64,000 nucleotides of DNA, taken from NCBI GenBank assembly GCA_026936325.1, contig JAPTHN010000030.1, positions 2,498,501 to 2,562,500 on the forward strand, read 5' to 3'. The notes beneath the pieces are model-generated. The model saw only the letters and a program-made list of their open reading frames with translations. It had not been told where the DNA came from and searched no databases. Origin of the DNA: Platynereis dumerilii (taxonomy: Eukaryota; Annelida; Polychaeta; Phyllodocida; Nereididae). Position numbers and translations under genes: made by a program. Within the stretch, counting starts at the first letter, position 1, and the number at the start of each line of letters is the position of its first letter. Positions 46,901-58,339 of this stretch are shown here, piece after piece.

Positions 46901-49380
46901 TTAATGAGGTTACTCATATCTTCGAAATGTGTGTGTATGCCTGTTAAACAATTTAATAACTTTATCATTATATTGCCATGACAACAATGAGAAAAGAAAA
47001 AGCATTACAGATACTGGTAAGTGAGAAACCTAAACCACTGACTTTTCACTGCATCCCAAAGATTCATATCTCCCAGCAAATAAGCAAACTTCAGATCTTA
47101 GCCACTTCGGCCTTCAAGTAGGATATTTCTTCTATTAAAAAAGATATTGAACAGTGTTGAGGGATCCAATAATGGGTGGCTCCTCCTAATGTTAGACTAA
47201 ATTATTTTGGGTGATTCTTATAAATAACATATTATTTACTACCACAATAGGTCATGTGGCCTAAGAAACCAATAGGTGTGACATTGTCAATATGATATGA
47301 TATAATGTGCAAAAATCTGTATTAAAATTCATGTAACATCTACCACTTTTCCCACTAATATACACCTCAACTTATAGTTAGACCACAAAGAAAAAATTAG
47401 GCTGGGTTGTCATGGCAACATATAACAATTGCTTTCCATTTAAATATACATGGTTTCCAAGCCTTGACATAGGTACATATTGTAAAGCAGAATACATTTA
47501 TATTTATTGACACATAAACGGGATAAAATTTGAGTAGTGTAAAAATGTCATAATTCAGCCACTGTTGTCTAGTTACCCTACATACAGGTCATGTGACCTT
47601 TTGGATTTCCTAAAAATTGTAAAATCTGCATTCCAGAGCACCATTCTTTCCAGTTTCATCAAGTTCAAACATGCATAAAATCACTAAAATGCCACATATA
47701 TCACATTATAAGAAATGTTTACGAATTCAAATCTGTTGCCATAGCAACTGATGAAAGCAAATTTCAACATAAATATTATTCATCATGAAAGAACTAATCA
47801 AGAGCTCTCTTGAAGAGTAAAAATTGCGCTTCCTCCTGAAGGATAAATAGGGTCACACATTGATTAACCTAAAATAAATGATTCAATTCATGTCAAATTT
47901 GAACATGTTTGACATGACAACAACCTTATTTGGTCATGTGACTTGAAATCACTAACCCTTATTTTAAAATAGACATTTCAATAAATGTTTTCGTACACTT
48001 TTGATTAAGTTGGTTAAAGTATATTCCATCAAAAGAACACTTCTACCCCATTATAGCAAAATCTGACAAATTCAAACTTAGTTGCCATAGCAACCAACAG
48101 CTACATATTTGTAAACAAAATTTACATTAAAATAATGGTTTGATTGAATACTTTCCTAATATCTGGGAATGGGGGTCAAACATCAAATATTTTCACTTTT
48201 ATGGAAGATAACTTCGTCAAAAATGTGCTTAAATTTTACTAAATTTGACATTTCTACATTTTACCCCTCTTTTATTTTCATGTTATGTGATATATTCTTC
48301 AACTTTAATGATTTAAGCATGAAGAACAATTTGTTTTGATGGTTGAATGTGTCATAATCATGATCTAATGTTAAAAATCCATTCTTCTATTTGGTGTGTA
48401 AATATGAAATGAAGGAATTTACGAGAATATACCAATTTTTTTGCAAGTAGATGGCACCACAGTCAAACAGGGTTCACCAAGCAGCAAAAATACACTGCTA
48501 CATACATACTGAAGGTATCATGCTTGTTTCTGCCAAGTTTCATAAAAATTGTTCCACTGCAACTCGTGTGAATACTCCCTAAAGTGTGACATACAACAAA
48601 ATATTATAATTGTTTATCTTTGGTTGCCATGACAACACACTTCAAAATTGTCCATATGTGAACCCCTGTGAGGATAACTGACATTCAATGCTTCAAGCTG
48701 ATGCATGATTGAGGACAAAAATTATAAGTATGCCTCTATTAGCACTACTCATGTTCACATAGTAACAAAATGTTACTTTGGAATATTGGATATCTGTTGC
48801 CATGGTGACAAGACAAACCAAGTTATTGTCTTAGATTTTTGCGTTTCTTCAGAAGACAGTATTACTGACAATTTGACACAAAAATTGTTGTTCTAGACTC
48901 AAATTTTACTAAAATATAAAACTGTTAATCTGATGAAGTAGATATTAAGAGCATTTTCATAGGAACTGTGGTTGCCATGGTAACACACCTGGGTAAATAA
49001 AGATATTTCATATCACGTCTGATGCAACATTTTGTTGTCCTTCATTTTGCCAAAAAATATCACAATAGCATCAATATCCTTGATATAGCTTCACTTTAAT
49101 AATATTTTGGGAAGGATTTTTGAAATCAGTACTTGTTGCCTTGGAAACCAATTTAAATGCATTTCCCAGGGTTTGTTTTTTTGGAGCTTAGGCAAATCTT
49201 GTCCGGCAAGTCCCAAAGTATACATGCCGAAAATTTCACGGCTTTGTCCGGCTCGTAACTATTTTGGCCATTTATTGCGCGAAGCTGCTCTACTATAAGC
49301 ATTCAAATAATCGACCACAAAAAGTAGGTCAAATCGCACCTCGAAGTTAAGGGGGGCTGCATGCCCCGCGCTACTCTACA
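43901..49380. mobile_element. Element D, host of the 4.6 kb palindrome
   Basis: The left tip TGTAGAGTGGGTCGGGGCAA and right tip (inverse of TGTAGAGTAGCGCGGGGCAT) are TIRs. The words GGGGCAAGAAGCCC, GGGCGAGAGGCCCC and GGCTTCTTGCCC are scattered through its left half. Net of the nested palindrome it is ~0.9 kb. A partial sister copy is at 37489-37800. No protein is encoded. Confidence 0.72.
44720..49295. mobile_element. 4,576 bp near-perfect palindrome B with 15 RFX X-box-like words
   Basis: The tips are TAGTAGAGCAGCTTCGCGCA and its inverse, flanked by TAA (44717-44719, 49296-49298). The empty site is seen at ~37714-37724. A 3 bp TWA duplication is typical of PIF/Harbinger. The outer ~270 bp of the arms differ at only a handful of positions, and there is no net indel over the outer ~660 bp. 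Divergence grows inward, and the arms lose similarity near 46850 and 47200. GTTGCCATGGCAAC-type words start at 44867, 45031, 45206, 45379, 45928, 46274, 46641, 46972, 47406, 47735, 48081, 48623, 48796, 48971 and 49135. No gene is present on either strand. Confidence 0.92.
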
Positions 49381-51470
49381 GAAATGGCAGACCACTTTTT
49401 AGAAAGCTGAGATGATTACCTATCGATGTGAATTTAAAAAAACAGGCTTGACAAACTTTTTACCCATGAAAATATGACAGTTTCTTCACAAAGTACAAAA
49501 AATTATTTTGCTAAGGTAAAAAAACATAACATCTTAAATATCTAATATGACTAATTTCTCCACCTTTGGCATTGATGAAACTTGGCATCTGGTATCAAGA
49601 CAACGTCATCTAATGCTAGGGCAGATTTCACGAAAAAGCTGCAAAATGACTTACCACAACTTGTCCACAAGTTACATTAGCACTATACTGATAAGGCCAG
49701 ACATAATCGATTCGTAGATTCTCAGATTTTCTCAGGGTTCTTCTTCTGAGGATAGCTGGCAGGACAAAAAAAAAAGCTTAAATCTAAATCTTTTATTGTT
49801 TCAATCCATTAATTAAATCATGGGTAAACAGTCTTTTCTGTTGGATTGGTAGGTCAGAGTAGCTAAAAATATGGCCTTGTGCTAATGTAACAACGATGAA
49901 TGATGGAGGACGGAATTTTTTATGCTGATCCTACTGCAATATAAATGAAGTCACCAGCAGGCTACCACCCCTGGCCTGCTCTTGGGAGACCTGGCTTTCA
50001 GTTCAGAAAAAATTTGAGATCTAATCATGTGTTCTTTAACATAATTTTTATGTGCACATTTTGCTAATGTAACACTATGAAATGGACGGATGCAAAATTG
50101 CAGTTACATTAGCAATAAAGAAACAGGTACCACACCCAGTTGTTTATGAATTTGGTGATGAATATAGGCAAATAAGACACGTTTTTCAATAAAATATTAT
50201 AATTTCATGTTTGAAATTGGCATAAGTAGCGAGAACACAGAAAAATTTCCATGTAAAAGTTGCTAATGTAACCTCAGTGTCCTGAGACGGAATCGAGTTA
50301 CATTAGCAGTCTTTTTTTATTTTTCCTTTTTTTAAAGTTTTATATTGACCAAGACAATTAAAAATGGTTCCAAAATAATCTTCAAGATGCTTTTTATCCA
50401 ACATATACCATTACATTTTCCTGAATTGGTTTTAGCAGATTCCACAGAGTGCCAAAGTAAGCATGTCTGATCACCAGTAAGTTTGGTCGTCCAAAATTGT
50501 CCTCATGAGACATAAAAAAATATCTTTTTAAGAGGAAAAAGCTACATATTTGAGGAATATTTTATTGATATTTATTCATTACCTCACAGATGTACCGAGT
50601 AATAAGTTTACTTGCTTCAGGAAGCAACAGGGAGATAACAAAAGGGTTGGAAAGTTTAAGGTACCTTTTAAGAGCACTTTTCGTGAAATCTGCCCTAGGT
50701 ACTAAATCAATATTATTTGGTTTCTATGATCAATAGATCTAAAATGAAAAAAGATTGACTCCAGCATACTTCTGAAAAATACCTGTAGGCCTTGTATCAC
50801 TGCTCCAGTACCAGTACTTAGGCCTTATACCAGCAATTCTGCTCAAAAACAACATAATTGATTATTCATTGCAGAAATATTTTATTACAAAAATAACGCT
50901 TAAAATTAAGATGAAATTTGTGTCATTGTTAGGTATATCACAAGAAATATTGCACAATTGAACTTTAGTTTCTCTTCTCTTCCAGTGAATGTGTTCAAGT
51001 ACCTATAGATATGTTCAGCCAATGTAACGGTGTCAAAAATGCCTATTTCTGTAATTATTATTATTTGGCCAAGATCAGTTTACTGTTAGAAAGATAGATT
51101 GATAGATTGATTTACAACTAGATGAATTATATTTACAGGATAGATAGACTGCGCATACTTCTTGAAAGAGACAAAACTTATAAACTACCCAAGATAATTT
51201 TTATGACATTTCAAGCCTGCTTATTACGAATGATTTCATAATTGTAGACACTTTTCCCTGCAATTTTCATTGGTCCAGAGATGGTATAACACCGTTGATT
51301 GCTAAATGCAAAACAATTCTCTGACTCGATTTGCATTGGTTGTGATTTTGGCTTTTCAAGTTGTCCAACTAAATGTGGCCTGATCTCAATGTTTTTCAGT
51401 GAACCTTTCAAAATTTCATGGCCTCAATTAGAATTCAGTTTTTTAGCTGTTTAAAAAAGTGTACGGTTTT

Positions 51471-51540
<70 letters not shown>

Positions 51541-51743
51541 GGATACAGAATAGTATATATACAGGCAACTAACACAAGTTTGTGATGTAAATTTTATCTT
51601 GAGACAAAAAAAAGTTCCATAAAATAAACTCAATGACAAATAAGGTTGATTATCTATAAAGACGAACATGAATATTGAGAATTTAAGTTTCTCTAGAGAT
51701 AGAACATGACCTCAGCTTTCTAAAAAGTGGTCTGCCGTTTCTG
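49379..51743. mobile_element. Element E, 2.36 kb TIR element with GCTAATGTAAC words
   Basis: The tips CAGAAATGGCAGACCACTTT and its inverse (~33 bp) have TA at 49377-49378 and 51744-51745. GCTAATGTAAC or its inverse lies at 49671, 49881, 50063, 50103, 50262 and 50297, with a variant at 51028. A (GATA)n array sits at 51473-51540. No transposase frame was found. Its left tip coincides with the right tip of element D. Confidence 0.75.
51473..51540. repeat. (GATA)n microsatellite
   Basis: About 17 clean tetranucleotide copies inside element E. The YLSI-type frame on the minus strand is an artefact of the array. Confidence 0.95.
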
Positions 51744-53445
51744 TATCTCTAATGGTTGTTCCTCTGTCATCTGAATCTCATTAAATTTACTGTCCCGGAA
51801 CTCTGTCCCGGCAAATAGTTCGTCCCGGGCATCCCGTGTCGTCCCGGGCGTTTGTCCCGGCTTTTAGGTAGTCCCAAAAGTAAGTCAGAATATTGTAAAT
51901 TTCTGATGTAAGGTACCCTAAAACTCAACAAAACTGGTGTTACAAACTCTTTACAGTCCACGATATAACACTAACAATTTAGCTTTTTATGAAAAAATTG
52001 CATGTTTGGGTGAATTCTACCAAAGTACAGTTTTGAGGCAAACTAGTTCTGTTGCACTGGACAATTTTTTCAAGGAGCAGTTACTATTTCAAGGAAAAAT
52101 TGTCCGTGGTGTTATTGTCCATGGTGTAACATACACCACAGACCATGTGTTACACCACAGACAGTTTGCCATGTACATGTATCAAACACTTTAATTCATT
52201 GAAAAATCAATACATCTAGACAATGTGAATACCATGAACTCTTGTCATTATCATTGATCCTTCAACTTAACTGGTGTTTCCTTATAAAGGCCATTGTGGC
52301 TGGGATGACTGCAAAAGATAGGCATGAAGTCAATCAGAAACTCATTTGGATTTGTCTGTGGTGTTATTTTATGTCTGTGGTGTAACAATACATATTTTCT
52401 TTTTGAGTTTAAAGTTAATCACCCTGAAGTACACCAGAGACACCTATTGTTTGTTTGAGCTTGCCTGGTTGCTATAAACAAAGCCTACAGAATCACATGA
52501 CTGTCTGTTGTTCAATTGTGACGCCCCTCTGGCCATTCAGAAAAGTAGGTTGTCCAATTAGAGGCATTGGAATTAGACATGCATAGTTGCATACATGTGT
52601 AAGCTGGCTATAAATACTGAACACGTTTTACTCATTTACTGCACTTGCCTAGAAATACTCAAATCCCTTAGGTCACATGGCTGGCCTTGGCCATTGCTTA
52701 CACTGCAGGAGCAGTGTGACTGCAAGCAGGCTTCTTGCGCATGCATGACTGATCTGCTTTGTATGCTGTCATTGCACATTTCCAATGCACTGTGACAGTA
52801 AAACTAGAAATGCCCATTAAAACATGTGTATATGTGCTGTATCAATTAAAACCAATATTAATTCTCAAACATTGAAAATATTTTGCCAATGACTTGGTCT
52901 CTTGGGCATCTAAATCTTTGTTGACCACTGCCAGTGGCCAAGTGATATTTCAAGTAAATATGCCTACATTTTGCACTGTTAAATAAAATATAAAAGAGGC
53001 AGAAGATGATTATTGAATGACGAGGGAACAGAGATGATGAGGTTCGATAAGAGGGGGGGGGGGGGTAGTAGGGGCATCAGCTACATTTTAAACAGTGACC
53101 ACACTTTCACAGAAGATGTCGAGGGAAAAATTAAAACTTTTTTTATTCATAAACATGTATACTTTGGCAAAAAAGTGGTGGGGAAAATGCCGAAACACTG
53201 ATGCCACTGGGGGGAGGGGGGATTGGCAAGATAGGGGGTAAGATTGAGAAACAGGCAAGATGAGGGGTCATGAGATTAGGGGGGGGGGCCGATGAGGGGC
53301 GCAAGATTAGAGGGGCAGATTGAGGCAAGATGATGTGAGCAAGAAAGTATACCACCTTTATCCCAACATTTTAATCAAATTTACAACGCCACAGATGAAG
53401 GAAAGAATCCATATTGACAGCACATTTTTCATTTTATTACCACTC

Positions 53446-53474
53446 TACCCATCGTAAGACGGGTACACTGCTAG
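53446..53474 (+). mobile_element. Helitron 3' terminus (solo or truncated)
   Basis: The stem TACCCATC/GACGGGTA has one mismatch and the loop GTAA. It is followed by CACTG and CTAG, then T. The layout is the same as at 20628-20656. A matching TC 5' end was not found. Confidence 0.65.
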
Positions 53475-54252
53475 TACAGACATAATCTCATATCCAAAAA
53501 TAGGTTTACCAAGTGTAAGGAAGCTGTATTTTAATTATCCCCCATGCTATGCTCATCCTTTCCCAACATTCAAAGACCCCTCTAAACTTGTCAAATCTGA
53601 CCATAAATCAATAAATATCATAACCATTTCCACATCCCAAATACTTTTTGCTGTGCTTTTGGTCTGCAGCCATGTTATTTTTAAAAGCAAACTCCACCGC
53701 CAGGTGTCTCCACATCCTTACATATATGCACAATTGTGGCCCTGGTGGAAATATTTGGCATAACTAAATTGGAATTCTGGTGGGTATAGGTAAATGTGTA
53801 GGGCATGGGGGATATGGAGGCAGTATACCTGCTCTTGTTAACTTAGTAAATCTGAGATGGCAATTTCTTGAATTGTCTGTGGTGTTACATGTTGTCTGTG
53901 GCGTAACCATTTACCATATTCCATGGTGTAACATGGTAGTTTTCTCTTAGTCATTCCAAATTGGTACATTCCTGGGCCATAAGACATGAGAGGACTCTCA
54001 GACATAGACAGCATAAGGGAATGGTGAAGGAAAAATTTAGAAATTAATGTCAGTATTCACTACAGAAAAACTGAAAGACAATCTAACGATTAAAAATAAC
54101 CGAATATTCACACATTTGTGGAATAATTTAAAAACTAAAAAGAGGAATACATCTTTATAACAGTACTGAGGTTAACAAGAACAAAGACTCTCCCTGTTGC
54201 AACACTTGGATACTTCATTTTCATTTCCCATTCTGTGTCATCCTAACAAATA

Positions 54253-54897
54253 GGGTAATGTTCTTTGAGTCGGACACTTTGTTGGTGACACCTTGAGTCG
54301 GACACTATTAGTGGGGCTATACTGACAAATTGAGAGCTTCTCCATCAGTATATTTGGTACCAATGCGTAGCCCAAGATCTCTTTTATCCACTCAAAAAGT
54401 ATCAACTTGATATGAACATTTTTAGTGTGTTTTTCAAGACTATAAAGATGGGGTAAAAACCTGTTTTTCTCCCAAATTTTTGTCATAAAATCGTGTATTT
54501 TAGCGAATTTTAGCCATATTTGAAGAATACTTTGCTGGCCTATAGTGTTGATCTGACATCAGTTAACGGGTTATTCAATTAGAAAGAAGCTTTGCCCATG
54601 TTTTGATCAAATATGAGCTTTTTCAATTGAAAGGAAGGATCTAAAGAAACTGTATGTTTGATGCCATGTTTTTAGAACCAAGCTGTCCGACTCAAAGATA
54701 CCCTATTTCATTTCTTATTTCAGAAATTTAACCACTAATTTAGTTCTTCTGTTGTGCAAGTTCTCAATTTTCTGTTAGATTTAGTGAAAACGTTTCATTT
54801 GAGGCCTTGTTTGCCAATCTATAACTCATAGGCCAAACAAGATACCACTTTTAAAAATGTCTAGAATCAAAAGTGTCCGACTCAAAGAACATTACCC
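54253..54897. mobile_element. 645 bp TIR element with GAGTCGGACAC words
   Basis: The tips GGGTAATGTTCTTTGAGTCG plus GACACTTT and its exact inverse are ~28 bp, with TA on each side (54251-54252, 54898-54899). GAGTCGGACAC occurs in both tips and again near 54296. A partial inverse (GTCCGACTCAAAGATACCCTA) is at 54688-54708. It is non-coding and young-looking because the tips are identical. Confidence 0.9.
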
Positions 54898-55111
54898 TAT
54901 GTGACATAACACCACAGACATGTTAAGAGTGACTTGTCAATTTCAGCTGCAGATACAAAAATAACTATCAATGTTTAAGTCAGCACTAATGACTGTGTAT
55001 AGACTACTCCTTATCCCATACTACAGGACAAAACAAAAATTTGTCAAATTAAAAGTAGTTTATATTTTAAAATTCTGCATCATGAAAATGCTCAGTTAGC
55101 ATGAATTGACC

Positions 55112-55228
55112 CGCATTGAAATTTGGTTTTTCAAAAATCCATGTTGGTTTTTTGCATTGAAATTCGGTTTTTCAGAAAAACCATTTTGAATCTAAAAAAA
55201 CAATTTTGTCCTGAAATTATTTAGAGTG
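55112..55228. mobile_element. Truncated MITE, CACTCT family
   Basis: It matches the right three quarters of the 151 bp element at 21161 and ends TTATTTAGAGTG. Its left side joins GGGTCAATTCATGCTAACTG (minus strand), as in the copy at 42520. Confidence 0.75.
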
Positions 55229-55230
55229 CA

Positions 55231-55658
55231 GAAAAAATACGGAAAATAGGCCTATTCATTATCCATTGGACAAAAAAAAACACAGATGCGATAGGGAAAA
55301 TAGGTACAATATTATATGACCTATTCTAAGGTGCCTCATCCCTAAAAGTTACTCTGTAACTGAAGAGGAAATAATATATGTTACAAATAAAATTCCAATA
55401 ATCGAGGAAAAGCTCTTGATTTAAAACATATTTGATAACTCTATTTCGATGAATAAAATGCTTCATTGTATACCAAATACACAATGTAGTGAATGTATTC
55501 GTCTTTTCCTGAATGGGGATGGATCACTGAATAATAAAACTGAATATTAAACCATCCGCATCTACAGGGTGCGGCAAAAAAATTTGCACCACTTGAACAT
55601 CTCTAGCGGATCAAACAGAAAATTGCAAAATAAAGTTTTGAGTGATAGGATATCTAGC
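55231..55658. other. Unannotated spacer
   Basis: No gene or repeat recognised. Confidence 0.4.
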
Positions 55659-55662
55659 TTAA

Positions 55663-57390
55663 GGTGACTCAACCGTGGTACACTGCACATACTTCTGAGC
55701 AGCCTGGTTGCCTAGCAACATAGCGTCACCACTGCTGCAGGCCCTGAAAAAGTTGTGACGTTACCATTTTCTGCTTTCTTTTTTTTAACAGCATGGCAGC
55801 CAGTAATTACCGGCCATGCATCCTATGCATAGGACGGTAATGCAGTGATATCCATCACATGTGAGTCACGAGGCTCCAGGCCAAACCAGACCATTCTAAG
55901 GGTTTATTTTATATGTATTTCTCAGTTATAACATCGTACATCTCGCCAATTGTGTTTTTTTTTAATTAAATGCAATATTATTACATTTATGAACATCCCT
56001 CTCATGCCTAGCGCTGAGTGATATTGCGCCGCCATTTTGTTGTGTATTCGCGCTATATATAGGCCTATGTACAGCCATCAAACTGCAACAGGCAATTGAC
56101 ATGTCCAATGTGTGCACCTTTCACAATTATAGGGTGTTGAGTGGATACTCTATCTTTTAATATTGTCTTTGCTCCTTCCCAATCAATTCAGGCCTAAAGT
56201 GCAATTCACTTTCACACCTCCCGGTCATCTGTCATTATATCTCAACTCACTTGCACCTAAGATTTTCAATCAGCTTCATACTTATTTTATTCCATGTAAA
56301 CTAGTTAAACTCCATGCATAGAATAATATTAATGGGAAATATAATATTATAAAAGTTATTAGGCCTAAGTATTCACATGTTTTACAAAAATAAACATTTC
56401 AAGTAAAAACAACACTAAACATTTAGGCCTAGAATATTAAAAATCCTAAAAAATGCATTGCAACAGCAGACCTTAATACAATTGTTTAGGCCTACCTTAA
56501 ATTACACACAGCATGAAAAGAAACAGTTTTATGACCCTAGTTATTTCTGATATTCAATAAAACTACACACATGTCTACCACGTAATTTTAACATTATAAG
56601 AATTTGTTTTCTTTTTTTTTCCCATCACCATATGTGTATATTAATTATGTCAATTCTACTGAAAACAAAAAACATGATCAGCATGGCCGGTGCTGCACCG
56701 CTAAGAGTGCTTGTTTGCTATTTAAATGAGATCTAATGCAGCTAGAAGCATAATTATTTTTTTATTGAATGCAGTAACATCTACTCTATGCTAGTTCAAA
56801 GTTTCAGCTTCTCATCTGTTTCAAAAGAATTTTCTCAACTGATTTCAGTCAATTGTGTCTAAAATTGTCTTTATTTCTTTAAATTGACATTGGCATAATC
56901 ATGGTACTGCAGTTAAAAAACGACTCAGTGAATTTTTTTTATTTTTGGCCATTTGTTTGACAATAACTTTTTTATGATATATGCAAATTTTTTAAAAAAT
57001 CTGTATGATCGTTTTCCTAAAATTTGATTACTGCCAAGATTGATGCATGCAAAATCTGCAATTATTTAGTGTGTTGGTGCCCTTTGAGCTCTTATAGAAT
57101 AAAGTGTTTTAACCTTTTTCTTCAAAGTTGTGGCAAATATATTGGTTTACATCAGTGGGAAGACGTTTTTGTGTGACAAATGCATGTGATGCTTTATTCT
57201 GTTGTACATAACCAAAAACTCAATTTATGACTTTTAAGCAGTCATCAGGCCAAACATGCTGTTACCATGGCAACAAAACGAGTCGGTAAATTTTTTTTGT
57301 TTTTCATTTTTGGAATGTATGGGTCCCATAGAGTACCTGTGCAAAATTTTAGAAAAATCTATATGATCAAACTACCATGCTCGAGTCACC
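55663..57390. mobile_element. TTAA-flanked TIR element, copy 2, interrupted
   Basis: It has the same tips and body as 26655-27483, with TTAA at 55659-55662 and 57391-57394. Sequence at 55808-56713, absent from copy 1, splits it. The remaining ~820 bp aligns along its whole length with scattered substitutions. The RFX-like words are conserved. Confidence 0.88.
55808..56713. mobile_element. ~0.9 kb insertion in TTAA copy 2
   Basis: It lies between CAGTAATT and TTTGCTATTTAAATG, which are continuous in copy 1. Its ends carry ACCGGCCATGC and the inverse GCATGGCCGGTG, a short TIR. AGGCCTA words are frequent inside. It is non-coding. Confidence 0.75.
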
Positions 57391-57463
57391 TTAAACATAT
57401 TAGCAGTTGTCTAGCAGTTAAATTGGTGTAAAATTAAGGTTAGAACACTGGCTATTCTCAATA

Positions 57464-57802
57464 ATGTACAGCGCCTGCAAAATCTTGATTGCCCAAACCA
57501 AAAGAGGCTACACTACTGTGGCGACTGCTGGCGAGCTGATCATTTCTGAATGCCGTGAATTTTACATCATAAGGCAGTTTAAAGAAAGAGAAGAACTCCA
57601 GCTAGTGAATATTTGGCAAAATATGACCACTTTATGTGGTCTGGTGATGATTTTTGCTTTGCTTGCTACTGATAACAGAACGATTCATCATCATTTGCGG
57701 CTTGACCAAGGTCACAGCCTTCACGTTGCTGTAGGCAACATAGACTGCATCATCCCAAGTCATACCATGACAAAATGGCCCATAACCTTTGCTAATTCAT
57801 GA
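57464..57802 (+). other. 112-codon open frame of unknown nature
   Basis: The frame starts at an ATG and reads like protein in places (CKILIAQTKRGYTTVATAGE, SECREFYIIRQFKEREEL). I recognise no domain, and no splice or poly(A) signal supports it. It could be decayed transposon or host coding sequence, or chance. Confidence 0.25.
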
Positions 57803-58339
57803 ATACTTAATTAACTGACCCAGTTTTGGCTCAGCAAATCAGGGACTGCTACATCACAGTTTGAAATTGTTGCTTCTGTTTCACACAGTTACAAATGGAG
57901 AAATTGTGTATTGTTGAAAGGTGCTATCACAGTTCTGAAAATTCCTTTGAATTATGTATTTTCACAGTTCTGAAATGAAACTGTTTGAAAGTTTGCTTGT
58001 TTTACACTGTTTTTCTTAGTTGCCAGTAATCCTCTAATTGTCCATAATCGGACTAAATCTGCCTGCAAAATGCTTATGACCTAAAAAAGCAGCCAATCAC
58101 AGAAGAGGTTGGAAATAGCAGAAAGCCCTGTCCATTTTAGCAGGGCTTGCGTGGGGAGGATGCATAGACTGAGGATATACCATTTGGTGAGCACTCTTGA
58201 AAATCATTGGAAGCAATAAGTGATAATAACAAGCAATCAAATATGAACACAAACAGAAAACTGCCAACTGCAAACAGAAAGCAACATAAGTGGTTATCTT
58301 TTTTTGTCTCCAGTCCTGAGGTGTTTTCAACACAAAGAA
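57803..58339. other. Unannotated
   Basis: No gene or repeat recognised. The sequence near 58310-58340 may belong to the edge of the dispersed repeat. Confidence 0.35.

Larger units (their letters stand above)
43765..51880. mobile_element. Outer inverted repeat F (CCCGGGAC words), 8.1 kb span
   Basis: The ends 43765-43862 and 51790-51880 are inverted, diverged copies. Each carries CCGGGAC five to six times, in the shared order ACCTAAAA, CCGGGACAA, GCCCGGGAC, CACGGGA, CCCGGGACGAACTA. They bracket elements D, B and E. They may be the TIRs of one old element that later absorbed the others. Confidence 0.6.
51930..54925. mobile_element. Motif-laden region (GTCTGTGGTGTAAC), probable foldback element
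   Basis: GTCTGTGGTGTAAC or one- to three-base variants occur on the plus strand at 52102, 52117, 52354, 52373, 53875, 53894 and near 53919. Inverse copies occur near 52133, at 52148 and at 54906. The terminal repeats could not be aligned, so the ends are the outermost words. A Helitron 3' end (53446-53474), G-tracts near 53053 and 53280, and the element at 54253-54897 lie inside. No gene is present. Confidence 0.5.

Noticed and set aside
44720-49295. Assembly artefact as the explanation of the palindrome
   Set aside because: The arms diverge progressively and differ by small indels, and the element has a 3 bp duplication and a sister empty site. A mis-joined duplicate would be identical and lack these.
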